This document shows, one piece after another, positions 1-12,289 of a stretch of DNA of 64,000 nucleotides; position 1 is the stretch's first letter; every line of letters starts with the position of its first letter. The notes beneath the pieces were generated by a model that saw only the letters and a program-made list of their open reading frames with translations, did no database searches and was not told the DNA's origin. Made by a program: the position numbers and the translations under genes. The stretch covers positions 5,410,501 to 5,474,500 of the forward strand of contig CM028906.1 of NCBI GenBank assembly GCA_016801845.1, given 5' to 3'. The DNA comes from Polydactylus sextarius (taxonomy: Eukaryota; Chordata; Actinopteri; Polynemidae).

Positions 1-2214
1 GCTGCATCCTAGCAGTCTTCTCCTTCGTCAAGACTTCTACTTGTGTACGGATGTTCTTCTCTTGCTGGAGCATGGTGATACCGTCCTCCTCCTGAATTTA
101 CAAAGAAGACAGGGACAAAGTCACAGCATAAACTGGACCTGAAACAAATTTCTTTACCATTAGTTTATCATTAAAGTCTGTTTATTTAAATTTTAAATCA
201 AATCTGTCAAGTTGAGTCTGTAGTTTGGTATGAAAAGGTACATCCTATTCATGAGGGCTAAGCACCTAAGATTAGGTTAGTTAATCATTACTCAGTGCAC
301 AACTATTTTAACTTTTTTTTTTTTTTTTTTTACCTCAAACACAGGCAGCTGAAGCTGCAGGCACAGTTTCTCCATTTCTGTCCTGCAGGTTTTTATGCTG
401 CTCATGAGCCTGCTCTTCAGACTCTCCTCCTCTTTGATCATCATGTCCAGTAAGCTCTGTTGAATAAATATAGTACAAATAAATCAGTACATGCAGATGG
501 ATGTGTGTAGTTAGTGAAATTTTTCTCATATCTAGCAAATATAGATGAATATATTCTAATTGCTTTGTAATATTAGCATACACCTCCTCTAGACCCAGTC
601 ATGTAATCAGATATAATAGCTTTATTTACGTATCCATCACATTTTTGCCACTTGCTTATAAGACCAGTACACACATCATTTGATATTTTTGTACTCTTGA
701 ACACTGCAGCAGCAGTCAGAGTCTTAAGAATATTAATGGTAGCAACCTAAAATCAGCTACCAGGTGTCTTGTACTACACTGTATTCATAGCAGACAGTGG
801 CCTAGTTTCACACATAATAACTGTGTTGTGCATGCGGCTGCCACCCCTCCTCTACCCAAAACTCAACACCCAACCTTGTTTCTCTCTTGGATCCACACTC
901 GTTCACACATACACGCCTACATTTATGCAAAGATCCTCCACCCGTATAAACCTGTTTTAGGCCAGGTTATGTCACACAGTTCACAATAAATCTCAGGGGT
1001 TCCGATTCAGTTCTTGCAAATGTTTTTCATCCATCTCTCCATGTTGATCTAGTCCAGATTTGATAAGTGTAGACACAGTAGATTTCTATTAAAACCCAAT
1101 ATGATGTTGCCTGAATGCAACAACAGGCTGTTTTTTCTGGGATCTTTTTATAGAGATGCAGTCTATTTTTTGTGTGTGTGTGTCAAATATAGTATAAAGG
1201 TTTCACAGACCTGAAAGTATGTTTTAAATTGTGTCAAGACTTTAACCAACTCCCTTTCTTTACAAGGGAATGAAGAAGGAAATTGTACATTGGGTGGAAG
1301 AGATAGTGCAAAGCAGACATGATGATCAATTAACAAGTTAATATCTAATCTCACCTGAGTTGACCAATCAGTGTACAATAGCCCTCTTGCCTTATCTACC
1401 TTATTGATATAGGGGGACCCTGAACCCATTTCCTATTCATTACAGTGGTAGCCGTTTTCAGTACCTATTTTAACTTAACAATGTCTATATTTAGATATGT
1501 TTGATAGGTTTGATCATCCTGGACTCCCTGTCACTTTTTCCTACCTGTGTTACTCTTGACTGAACAATGCTTGTATCTATGACTACATCTGCATACTGTC
1601 TGGTCCACACCCTTGTCCCTCAATAACTGACCCCTGACCTTCTGTCTCAGACACACTCTGTATCATTAGACTCACTGTTTTCTTTAATTCAAATACAGAC
1701 ACATCACAAACTGAACTAAGCTTCAGAAGAATTCCTTCAACAGTTTTAATTTAAGTTTCCCTTAACTGTCGGATTTCCAACTAACTCCAGCGCTGTTCAT
1801 AGTTTAAAATTATCACAGGCATCATAACAAGTTTATGATCGGTGTCTCACCTTAATATGGTCCTTGACGACATTAGTCCTTTGTAGTCTCTGGCCCTCGG
1901 GGATACCGATCTCTTCCCAGATGTCCTTCAGGTGGCACATCGCTTTATTCAGCGTCGACACAGCCTCTGCTGCGAGAATCTCGCTGCTCGGCAGACAACA
2001 GGTGAAATGGTCAATTCGTTTATCGATTAATGGTTTCGATCAGGTGAATGACTAAACTAACTGGTAACGTAATCGCAACATACAGAGGTCCACGGTATTA
2101 GAACTAACCGTCTGCGTAGCTAACACCGACCTCGGGTAATTATCAACAATTAACTTTTTTCAAACTCTGATATTATCTACATTTAAACACATCTTGAACT
2201 TACCTCTTCCTCAT
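1..2214 (-). CDS. prc1: prc1, protein regulator of cytokinesis 1 (5' part, cut by window edge)
   Basis: This is the N-terminal part of the MAP65/Ase1-family microtubule bundler that cross-links antiparallel microtubules in the anaphase midzone and recruits KIF4-type kinesin for cytokinesis (family knowledge). Coding exons on the minus strand are 2204-2214 (start codon 2212-2214), 1851-1983, 334-456 and 1-91, the last continuing off the left edge. Phases agree at every junction, giving about 119 residues. The peptide starts M-R-K-S-E-I-L-A-A-E and contains the conserved blocks KDIWEEIGIPEGQRLQRT and LLDMMIKEEE, then a coiled-coil-prone stretch; these match vertebrate PRC1 almost residue for residue. 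The spectrin and microtubule-binding domains would lie outside the window. Teleosts have prc1a and prc1b; I cannot say which this is. The first coding exon is only 11 nt, so automatic annotation may miss it. Confidence 0.93.
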
Positions 2215-2420
2215 TGTTAACTCCCAATTCGTTTTGCCTTTATGTGTCCAACACTTTACAATAAGCACAACCTGCCGATGTGACAAGTCTCCTGTCGCTC
2301 TCTCTGCCTCGCCGCAGACCGTTTGGTCAGTTCAAAACACGCGCACACTGTTCTCTGATTGGCTGCCTCGGCGTGTACACTCCGCTCTCTGATTGGCCCA
2401 TTCGACGGAATCGCCTGTTA
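2215..2420 (-). promoter_or_regulatory. prc1: prc1 promoter with two CCAAT boxes and a CHR-like element
   Basis: Just upstream of the prc1 start, a CG-richer stretch carries two inverted CCAAT boxes (ATTGG on the plus strand, 2358-2362 and 2392-2396) spaced 34 bp apart. Closer to the gene is TTTGAA on the minus strand (2331-2336), which matches the cell-cycle genes homology region (CHR). NF-Y on CCAAT boxes spaced about 31-33 bp, plus a CHR bound by DREAM/MMB, is the known layout of G2/M genes, and PRC1 is such a gene. Motifs are seen; function is inferred. Confidence 0.6.
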
Positions 2421-2835
2421 TGTGAAACTAAGGTCGGCCGCCGGAATCGCGAACCTCTGCAGCTGATGAAACCGCCCACCACTGAACACAACCATAATGA
2501 AAACAAACGCATCAGTTTCATGATGAATTTTAAGAGACGTAATAAGGAGACTCCCTAAATTTACACACAAGAGGTTGACTGTTCTGAATGTGCATTCTTG
2601 GCAGCATCTAACTACAGCTTTTAAACTTTTGACCCTTTCTATTTCTAAGTTCTTTTTTGTTTGTTTGTTTATTTTTTTTAACTTATTACCTTTATTATAT
2701 TCCTCTCCCAACATACTTTTGTTGTTATGGTCTATGATAATACATTTGTAACACTGGTATTTGGCTATTGGTTCTGCATATTTTGCAGTAGAGAAAAAAT
2801 ACATGGAAGAAAAGATTTAAAATGTGTTAAAAACG

Positions 2836-2841
2836 TTTATT
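2836..2841 (-). terminator. vps33b: vps33b polyadenylation signal
   Basis: AATAAA on the minus strand, about 155 bp after the vps33b stop codon (2995-2997). It implies that the vps33b transcript ends near 2815-2830, roughly 400-500 bp before the prc1 promoter on the same strand. Confidence 0.6.
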
Positions 2842-2994
2842 CACTTTATACATCTTTATAGTCGTTCTGGCAACAGAAATAGGCCATAAGTGAACATTTT
2901 CCATCTGTAATGCCAGTGCCGGAAGAGGGGAATGCATGACCAGTGTCAACAGGAATGTGTCAGGTTTCTGTCGATCATGGCGTGTTGACAGGCC

Positions 2995-5900
2995 TCATAC
3001 ATGGTTGCCCAGTAAAGATTCGATGAGCCTTGAACTGTTTGTAATTGCAGTTGTTACCACAATGAATTTATAACCTGAAACAAGAAAAAAGTGACATTGT
3101 TACTTTAACTTTTGGCTCAAAGCAACAAGTGGATTCTGCAAAAAACGAATGCAACAACAGCAGACTTTTTGGTATGACTCTTATTAATGCATCTGTTCAA
3201 AAACTTTGGCTTGAAATTGACTGTAACAGTGAGACTCACACCCCCTTCTCCAAGTAAAATGAGAGCTTATTTCTACTAGTTCTTGATTCCTAGTTTCAGG
3301 AGATTATACACAAATAAAATGTCAATCTGAATATTATATGTGTTCCAGCCAACATACATAAATCCACACTGGACCACTGATTTATGTTGTAGTCACGTAT
3401 ACCTCTCTCTCTGCCGAGGAAACGTAGGGCTGAAATCTCAGAGAAGGTGCAGCCGCCGAGGAACATGACCAGGACAATACGCTGACCGTCATTCTTAGCT
3501 CTTAAATCGGCTCCATTGCTGCCTGATGAAGAGACAGAAAACTCATTCATTCAAACACTCTCTGTTGCTCTGGCTGTTTTACCAGTCGAGTGAAGCTGTG
3601 CTGTGGTCATGATATGCTGTCATAGGAATTCTTCCTCATTCATCTTTATCAAAACATTTGGACTGACAAGTTGAAAGACTGATTTTGTGTTGAGACTTCA
3701 CTGTTCATTCACAGCCCAATATGTGGGAATTACACCAACGGAGATGGAAAATAAATTAAACTTCTCAAGGACATTTTGTCTTAGTTTCAGAGTTTAGTTA
3801 CACTTTGAGTAAATTGATTTTGAATATGAGGATGAATTTAAACTGTGACAGTTATTTCCTGTCAGAGGTCTTTGTCATTTAATTTCTACAAGAAAAAGCT
3901 CATTAGAAATTGTGCATTCTGCATATACAAGAAACCCTCCACCTTCAAAGGGAACTTTGCCGAAGAAATCTAATTTTTCTAATCCCCAACACCGAGTGCA
4001 ACACCAAGTTTGTTGCTCACATCGTATTCAATAAGTCAAATTACTGTATGGAGACAATAGTAAACAAATCATTAAAAAATATAAACAGCTTCATTTATTG
4101 AGCAGCTTTATTTTCAACATTATCTCATTGTGAACTAACCTGTAACAGCAAATTCATGCCCATTCAACAGCTTGGTGACTTCTTCAAGCCCCGTCCAACC
4201 ATCTCGCTCCAACACCTACCCAAGACACACCAAGTGTAATATTACAAAATGTTTTATCACGGCACTCATGGTCTGATCCTGTGAAATGAACTAATTCTGG
4301 TGATTTACTTACTTGTTCGATGAGTTTGCAGCTTAAAGGGACGTAGGCACCGCTGAAGATGTAAGCCATGTCTCGAGGGACACGCAGATCATATTCTTCA
4401 TCTGACTTCGGCACCTTTGCACAAAACATGATAATCCAGTCAATAATTTCCAGTGAGTTAAATGAAATATGCCTCTAGTATGTCATGCTGCAACATTATT
4501 AAACAGTCATTTAAGAGCAAAATGGTGAAGATGAGGGTAATTCACCAGACTGAGTTTTCTGCTCAACGCTCTGAAATTGCTCTTCTTTGCCAGAGAAGAG
4601 AAGGCGTCAGTCAGCTTTCCTAGAAGAAAAAGAAGTAACAGGATATATCCCATAGAAGGAGAGACATGGAGGGGACTGTAATTAAAAATGAAGCCTGTTT
4701 CACCTGCAGTTTTGTCATTGACCAGTTTGCCCACTTTGCTCTCCATCACAGTCAGTGTTTCCCCTGGCTGTTGCTCCACCAGCAGCCCCAGCTGCTTCAA
4801 GTTGGCAAATGTGAGCAGGTGGTCGAATCCATAGCTCTGAGGGGGGTCAAACAGAGACAATGTTAACTGTGGTCCATATTGAAACAAGGACATGTCTGAG
4901 AGATAAAACATGATATATTATATATTTTCCTCATTGTCCATAAATATACCAACAACGCTAGTGTTTTACATCATCTGCGGTTCTCATTCCCAATTTAACC
5001 GAAAAAATGAATCTTTGAAAACAGGCTTCTGATTTTATAAAACACACAGACATTGTAATTAAAGTAAACGGTAAAAGTAAAGGAAACGCTACACAAACAG
5101 GCGGCTATTTGTGGCTTTAAAATCACAAAACCCATTTAGTAACAGAATTTGTTCTTGTTCAGACATATTAGGACTCACCTGTAGATACTGTGCTTTTAAT
5201 GACCGGTAATCTTTTGGCAGGAGTCCTGTAAGAAAAAAACACATTATTCATTCGCTAACGAAACAGAATAATAATAATAATATAATAGATGAATCTGATT
5301 TTGTCTCAGGAATCAGTCATTAAGTCGTCTCACCGTTTTCTGTGATGGACAGAAGACAAAGCAGCCTCAGACTTTCTATCATGGAGACCTTGAAAAAAAA
5401 GTTAACAGCATATTATTGTAACTGCTAAATTCCTAAATCAGTCTGATTTTACAGTTAAGCTAAAGCACCTGTCTGATGATGTGCTCCTCAATGAAAGAAA
5501 TAGATTCACGGATTTCAAATCCTTCAAGTAAAGCTGGAATAGAAAACATAAATGCCTGTGTATCAATAACAACATAAAAACATGAATAATCAAGAAACAC
5601 ACTGAGATAAAAACCTGAAAGTATCAGGCTGAGTAATCTTACAGTGTTCTGTCTTCAGCAGCTCCTGGAAATCCTGCTTTGTTTTCTTCTTCATTATCGA
5701 TTCACTTGCGCCAATGTCTGAAACAGAACGTGCTCTTCAGCGACGCAGCACGTCACCATCAATCTGATGCACTGCATACTACAGTAACACTCACGTAAGG
5801 TAAGGAGCCGATGTTCCTGTTTTAACCCTTTTAGTTCCTCTGACACAAATGTCTTCATTTGCTTTATGTCCATCCCCCGACGCTTCTGCAGAATTAAACA

Positions 5901-8900
5901 AGGAAAAACCAACACTCATCGATTACTTCGGTCAGCTCAGTCTCAATGATTGATGGCGGGAAGCAAACATTTACTCACATCATAGGCGGTCTGGAGATTC
6001 CTGGCTTTCTGGCTGAGAAAGCCAAAGACGTTGGAGAAATGCTCGTTTCTGATTTCATTGAAGACCTGAAATGAGACGGGAGTTCAGGGCCACGTTTTAC
6101 TTAAAGATCTGTGACAGATGGTTGAACTCCATCCCTTACCTTATCCTGAGAGTTAAGCATGACTTTCATACTTTTGTCAGAGGAGGTAACATCAGGTCCA
6201 AACTCCACACATCCTGCCAAACACACATACTTAGTAACACATACTTAAAAACATTTCTCCACTTGTTGCTCTAATACTCACCACATTTGATTCTAAATAT
6301 ATCATCCACGAGTCCTTCATAGACAACTTGTGAGCACAGAGGAGTGACAAAGTCCACATCTACAAAATATTAAATTGAAACAATTAAAATGTTAGGGAGC
6401 AAAAGAAAGTACAACACAGCACGTCATCCACTGAGAAAAAGACACGTGGCTTCTTACCTCTGTCAATAAGAAAAACTTTTCCTATTTCAGCCTGACGAGC
6501 TTTTGTTTCTCCCTCTTTTACCTGCTCCCGCCACAACTCATACATCATCTGGCATCAGATAGAAAAAAAAAAGAATTAATGACAGTTCAGTCCTTCGTTA
6601 CGTACATCAGTTTTCTCTCTTAAATCATACTGCACCTTGGAACATCGTCCAATCCCATAGACCTTTGAGAATGGGCCGTACACAGAGTGAAGGAGGTGCA
6701 GAGCGCTGCTGGCTGTTCTCACCCAGCGCTGGTCCCCTGCCTAAGTTTTCAACATCAAGATTCTTTTAGTCATGTCTGAGTTCACCTGATGAATGTATGT
6801 GTAATATTGATTCTCTCTTTGGTCTTCATCAACTCCTGAGGGAAACATCTTGTTCTTTAGGCACTAAATGTTCCACTGTGTTCAGCAGCTGGTTTCTAAT
6901 GGTGTGTGTTGTTTGTACAGTGGGTTTTGAGAGATTCTGCTGTGAAAAAGCAATTTTTCACAACAGAGAACAAGTCTGTGAGAGCAGTGACACTGAACCA
7001 GAGTACCACAGTAAATTGAATTACTAGGCAGAGAAACAATGAGGTGAAACTCACTGCAAAGCAGATCCAGCTGGTTGTTATTCATTTCAGTTACATGTTA
7101 TTTATTGCAGCTTTAAGTGATTAATTAGTTCACATACTGTATGTCTCAATTTACCAAATAATGAAGTGACTAGTTAGTCCAGCTAGCTCTGTTTCAGACC
7201 CCATTTTTACCAAGAAGTTGTCTTGAAAGAATTCTGGCAGCTCCAGGCTGATGATGTCATTGTCAAGTGGAAGGAGGTAGAAAGCCCATTCGTCAATCGT
7301 CACATCTGTGAGAACGAAAAACTATGAGTTTAACACTTATGTCCACAACTGACTATTGCTACTCAGACAAAAAGTGAGAAAGCAAGGAGGCTCACCACCA
7401 AAGATCCCCTGCTCCTCCAGCACCGCCTCACATGCATAGAACTGGACAACAACATGAGAGGGTAAGGAGGTAAATATCTCAGGCTCAATACAAAATGAAT
7501 CAAAGCAGTGAGCCAACACAACTCAAAGCAGAGCAGGAAATACCTTCTGAGGGGTGAAGATGATCTTGTATCTTCTAAATTTCCCTGCTGCTTTATCTGC
7601 ATTGGCCACATCTGGAAAAAGAAGGAATTAAATAAATTAAATACATAAAGTATTCGTTGGACTCATTGCTCAAAAAGGCCATAACCATATCACTACACCT
7701 GCCTTGATTTCACTGTCATCCTGATAATATCAGTAATCAATTATTAAACACAATGTGGACTAGGGCAGGCAGAAAAAAAATCAATTCACTTCTATTCTTA
7801 TGTATTTTATTTGTATATCACCTAATCACAAAACACATTTTACCAAGGCATTTTACATAATAACATGACCACGTGATCAATACAGGGACAGAGAGATTAA
7901 TCAATTAAAAATGGACAATTTATTTGAAGTGTAGATGGAGATTTTCTAGCCAGGTATTGAACCTAACCTTGATTTAAGCTTTGAATCACACAAGATTTTA
8001 AATGTTGATTTTCTATGGCAGTTCCAACACTCAACACCTACTACTGAATGCCTCTATGTGGGTTTAACCACTTAACTTGAAAAAAGAAAAAAAAAAAAAA
8101 AGTTTACCCACCAGATATCCACTTTACAGTTTTTATTCTTGGCCGGATCAGAAAACAGAGCCTACAAGAGAGCAATACCAGATTGTCAGGCAGTTGCGTC
8201 AAGTGTGTATGTGTGTAAAATGTTATGTTATGACTCACTGATCTGAGGTGCTGATTATGGGTTTGTATTCCACTTTGTAGAGTTTATCAACTTCATGTTG
8301 CTGCAGAAAAAGAAAAGACAAAATTTATTTTTTTGTGTTTTTTTCCCACCAGTTTTTCAATATCAAGTCAGTTGCTGATAATGTTCACCTTGAGTGTTGT
8401 CACATTGGCAATACGATCCAGCGGGCTCATCAAGTCCGCCTCAATGAAGAGGTCCTTCTTCCCTGGCAGCTGTGTAACAAAGAGAGGGAGATAGTAGCGG
8501 TGAGGAGATGGTAAGGACAAAGTCAGTAAATCGATGCAACAGCAAAATACACACAAACACAATAGATTATGTGGCCACTTTGCAGAATAGAAACACAAAT
8601 TTCCTATTCTAACCATAATGTTCTGATGAGTTCTTGTTTTTAGACAAAGCAACGCATTAATTACCTGAGAAAATCTGCAGATTAACTGATAAATATTAAA
8701 CTAGATGTTATTGACTGACGAAAGGGGCGTGGTCACAAGTGTAGCACCTGATTTGTAACAGCTGTTTCATAATTGCACATCACACCTATCCTGTAATTCA
8801 GTTTCTGTTCATGTCCGTGACACTGTGCAGCTACTTCATGTATTGTGATAAAAAAAACGCATGTTTTTCTTTGCTAAATGTTTAATATGTCTGCAGTAAC

Positions 8901-9071
8901 AGCCAGTTATAACACCGTGCACATCCAATCCAAGCAAGCAGTGGCACACAGTGCAAGACCGTGACTTGCTCTTACCTGTTCCAGCAGGTAGATGAGCTGA
9001 TCTCTGGCCAGTCTTTTGAGGAGAGAGAAGTCAGGGAGCTCCGGGGAGTCTGTTCTGGCGCTGTGAGCCAT
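2995..9071 (-). CDS. vps33b: vps33b, Sec1/Munc18-family vacuolar sorting protein 33B (complete)
   Basis: SM-family protein that pairs with VIPAS39 in endosomal and lysosome-related tethering; human VPS33B loss causes ARC syndrome (family knowledge). 23 coding exons, 5' to 3': 8976-9071, 8389-8469, 8239-8300, 8112-8161, 7544-7611, 7396-7441, 7211-7305, 6636-6740, 6458-6548, 6282-6359, 6140-6213, 5979-6065, 5795-5885, 5643-5717, 5469-5533, 5334-5388, 5179-5225, 4704-4836, 4546-4619, 4313-4414, 4140-4215, 3403-3522, 2995-3074. They sum to 1851 nt, 616 aa plus stop, against 617 aa in human, with every phase consistent. Landmarks: N-terminal RLARDQLIYLLEQ and LPGKKDLFIEADLMSPLDR, central RRGMDIKQMK, C-terminal FLGGCTFSEISALRFLGRE. 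No frameshift or stop was seen. One donor is weak (GTGCTT after 5469). The start codon (9069-9071) sits in an AACATGG context and opens the conserved N-terminus. Confidence 0.97.
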
Positions 9072-9586
9072 GTTGGTGCCACAACAAGGACAGGACAGCG
9101 GTCACTCGACCACTGCACTGCACGAAGAAGAAAAAATACTTACATATACAGAATATAGGGATAACAGAGAAGTCGCACACTACAGAACACACAGAGACGT
9201 GTCCAAATCCGTGCTGTCATTAACCTACTAGCTAATACACAAGTTAGCTTGAAGGCTAAAAACACAACTCTCCCCATCACTGGGATATACAAACGTCACT
9301 GTCATACTGCTGGCAGTGATATGAGAATAATTTCACGAAAACAACAAGTAAGTGACAGAAATTTGTTTGCAAATATTTAGCAGAACATCAACAAAAGGGC
9401 GTTCAGCTGATATTAGCAGCTACCTGCTTCCGTAGCTATACGAGCGGAACTTCATTCAATCCTCAGTTTTGTTTCCTCCGGAAACTAAAACAGTCGGACT
9501 GTTCCACTGTCACACTGAGGAGAGCCGTTAGGGATCAGAGCATTGTTTGTTAGTTGTTTACATTGACGATAAATGTGATTAACACG
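9072..9586. promoter_or_regulatory. shared head-to-head promoter region of vps33b and hddc3
   Basis: The start codons of vps33b (minus) and hddc3 (plus) are 515 bp apart with nothing coding between. The hddc3-proximal part is richer in CG dinucleotides and contains ETS-like cores (CTTCCGT near 9428, TCCGGAAAC near 9478). There is no clear TATA box. A GTAGCT donor-like site on the minus strand next to 9423 could end a non-coding first exon of vps33b. A bidirectional promoter is inferred from layout. Confidence 0.6.
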
Positions 9587-11483
9587 ATGAATTCAGACTC
9601 AGTCTTGTTGTTAGAGACTGTTCATTTTGCCGCAGAGAAACATCGTAACCAGCGACGTAAAGACGTAGACGCAACGCCGTACATTAACCACCCCATAGGT
9701 ACGTAGGCGTCTTTCTTTAACTTCACCGTGATCGTGATGCCTTTAGGTGTTGCTCTTAACTCTGACGCTTTCATTGGTGGAGGGAGTATCCAGACCCAGG
9801 GACGCTGTGTGGAAGTGGGGGCTGACTGATAGGGCCCCAAAAAATTAATTAAAATTAGAATATTATTTTAACATATTATGTCAGGGGTCCATTGTCATAT
9901 CCTTCCATGGGGCCCAGAAATGAAATAGTACCAACGCATCAAAAATATCACACAGTAACAATCTAAACAACAGAGGCAGTGGTAGATCTGCAGTTGCTGT
10001 TTTTGTCAATTGACTCTTTAACAATAGAGTTTATCTCTGAGGGAATTCTAACCATTATATCATCAGACGCCGAAAACAGTCTGTGCCTGTCAGTGGAAAT
10101 GTAAGTCATTTTTAGTGGACTTAGTTTGACTTGATCAATTATACTGCATAGCAGCAACTTCACTTGTATGACTGACAGGTCTGTGCCCAGTCATGACCAA
10201 CACGTCTAGCAGCACTTTTAAAAGTGACATATCCTGTTTACATTCCTCTTGCTTGTACTCAGAGCTCTCTTTGTGTGTGTGTGTGTGTGTGTGTGTGTTT
10301 ATGTGTGTTTACTTTGAAGGTGTAGCAAGAATCCTGAGCCATGAAGGTGGTATCACAGACGTCGAGGTTTTGCAAGTATGTTGTGATCGCTAAGTCAGGT
10401 CATATTGTAGAACATGCCATTTGCTTGTATTACTGAGCCTGAAAGTTGTCTTTGTCTCTGTGGTGTGCTGACCCTCCCTGCAGGCTGCTCTGCTTCATGA
10501 CACAGTGGAAGACACAGATACCACTTCTGAAGAGCTGGAAACCAAGTTTGGACCCACCGTGGCTCGTATCGTTATGGAGGTGACGGATGATAAAAGTTTG
10601 CCCAAACAGGAAAGGAAGCGTCTTCAGGTGGAACACGCGCCTCATTGCAGCCACCAAGCCAAACTGGTCAAACTGGCTGATAAACTGTACAACTTGAGGG
10701 ACCTGAACCGATGCACACCTGTTGGTCAGCATTTCACTGTCACTGTTTTCATGTAACCCATATAATTACGAAAACACATATGATCTAACAAAATGGATAT
10801 GTTAGGAACACTTAGCTGTTATTGAACTGTAGCTAGTATTATACTTCCTACATCTATGAGTACTCAGGGTTTTGCATAATTCACCATCAGTGTTTTCACC
10901 ATCACCATCAAATTTGTTATTTGTGGCCAAACGACATTGCAAATTTTTCCAACGAGGCAGACTTGGACCTTGTTCAGACTGACAGACCCATTTCATTTTT
11001 AGCATGTACAAATTGATTTCAGAAAGTCCAGACTACAAAAGAATATAGTTTTTTCAAGTTATTTATCACACCATATGGGCAAAAATGGAATTCAGATCTC
11101 TCAACGTATGTCAAGAGGCATCTCGACATGATCAATTCCAGAGTGATGGTGGCTACTGATGCCTCTGATGTTAAAATTGCAATCCATGCATATCAGTTAG
11201 TAATATGTGAACACAAATCCAATATCCACTTGCAGATTAAAGAGAGTGGACAATCTGTCTTAAAGATCTAATTTGAGAAACAAATCTGATCTTCCTGTAG
11301 TATAAATAAAGTATTAGTTACCATGGTTTCTTCCTTTGTGTGTGTTTGGCAGGTTGGACAGATGAGCGTGTCCACGAGTATTTTGTTTGGGCGTCTAAGG
11401 TGGTGAAAGGCCTGAAAGGAACCAACCCAGCTCTGGAGGAAAAGCTGGAGGAGCTGTTCAGACAGAGAGGAGTCCAGCTCTGA
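9587..11483 (+). CDS. hddc3: hddc3 (MESH1), HD-domain (p)ppGpp/NADPH hydrolase (complete)
   Basis: Metazoan SpoT homologue that removes the 3' pyrophosphate of ppGpp in vitro and acts as an NADPH phosphatase in animal cells (family knowledge). Exons 9587-9698, 10320-10375, 10484-10724 and 11353-11483 sum to 540 nt, 179 aa plus stop, the same length as human. The HD-domain residues are all present at the expected positions: H35 (end of exon 1), H61-D62, E65-D66 and D122 in KLVKLADKLYNLRDLNR. It should therefore be catalytically intact. Exon 2 is only 56 nt and not a multiple of three; its acceptor has a poor pyrimidine tract directly after a TG repeat. The gene shares its upstream region with vps33b. 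The start was chosen because it opens the conserved helix LLLETVHFAAEKHRNQRRKD and gives the family length. Confidence 0.96.
10272..10298 (+). repeat. (TG)n microsatellite before hddc3 exon 2
   Basis: About 13 uninterrupted TG units on the sense strand of hddc3, ending 21 bp before the exon 2 acceptor (AG at 10318-10319). See findings for a possible splicing effect. Confidence 0.95.
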
Positions 11484-11505
11484 CCACACACTACTTAACT
11501 TAACA

Positions 11506-11541
11506 AATAAATCAAAGTTCATTTATTAAAAAATAAATAAA
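11506..11541 (+). terminator. hddc3: hddc3 polyadenylation signals
   Basis: AATAAA at 11506-11511, only 22 nt after the stop codon, and further overlapping copies at 11532-11541. The 3' UTR is therefore predicted to be very short. Confidence 0.6.
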
Positions 11542-12289
11542 TTGTATTTTGTATAAAGATTTTTTTGGCTTTTATTTATTTATTTATTTGTATTTTTGTT
11601 GAACTAGTTAACTGAGGGTTTGGTGTTGCCAATTAATTGGCAGTTAGCAACTAAAAGAAATGATTTGGCTTAATTTTTTGGTCCAGGTTCAGTCACTCCA
11701 AAACACTGAATCTGTTTTCTGACGTTGTGGAGGAAAGGAAAAAAAGATGTAACTGGAGTTTGCACAATTGAAAGGCATGTTGCATACAGCAATTTTCCAT
11801 GAACACATTGTACTGCAACGGTTACTACTTTAGTGCCAAGAATTTTTGAAGACAGGACTGGTGAGAATGTTCATGTTACTGATCGTGTTACTGATCATGT
11901 TACTTACTGCAGACATGTAATAGTCACTTTGAAGGAACAGCCGATCAGAAATATAGATTGACCCAACAAAATATATATTGTACATTCTTTAGTTCTCCTC
12001 AATATTTTATTATTACTGTCTAATTGAGACAACCAGTGAATCAACTGATTGACCAAGAAACTAATAGGTTTTGCAAAAAAAAAAAAAAAAAAAACTTCTG
12101 TGTCCTGTTCAAAATCGTTTAAATAAAATATACCTCAACCTCATGTACAACAATAATAAGCTGCATACACTTTAATGCATTAAAGACATGGTCATCATTT
12201 TTATTTTTATTTTTGTTTAGTTATTAAATTTAGCATAATATACTAATATTATTTATGTTATAATACCGAAATTATAAATCGTGGTACGA
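11542..12289. other. intergenic region hddc3-mfap1 (synteny junction)
   Basis: AT-rich sequence with no convincing exon. It includes an A run (about 12075-12094) and simple AT-rich stretches. It separates genes whose human orthologues lie in two distant parts of chromosome 15. Confidence 0.6.

Noticed and set aside
2280..2558. 92-codon plus-strand open frame upstream of prc1
   Set aside because: It spans the prc1 promoter motifs and has no protein-like features; promoter sequence explains it better.
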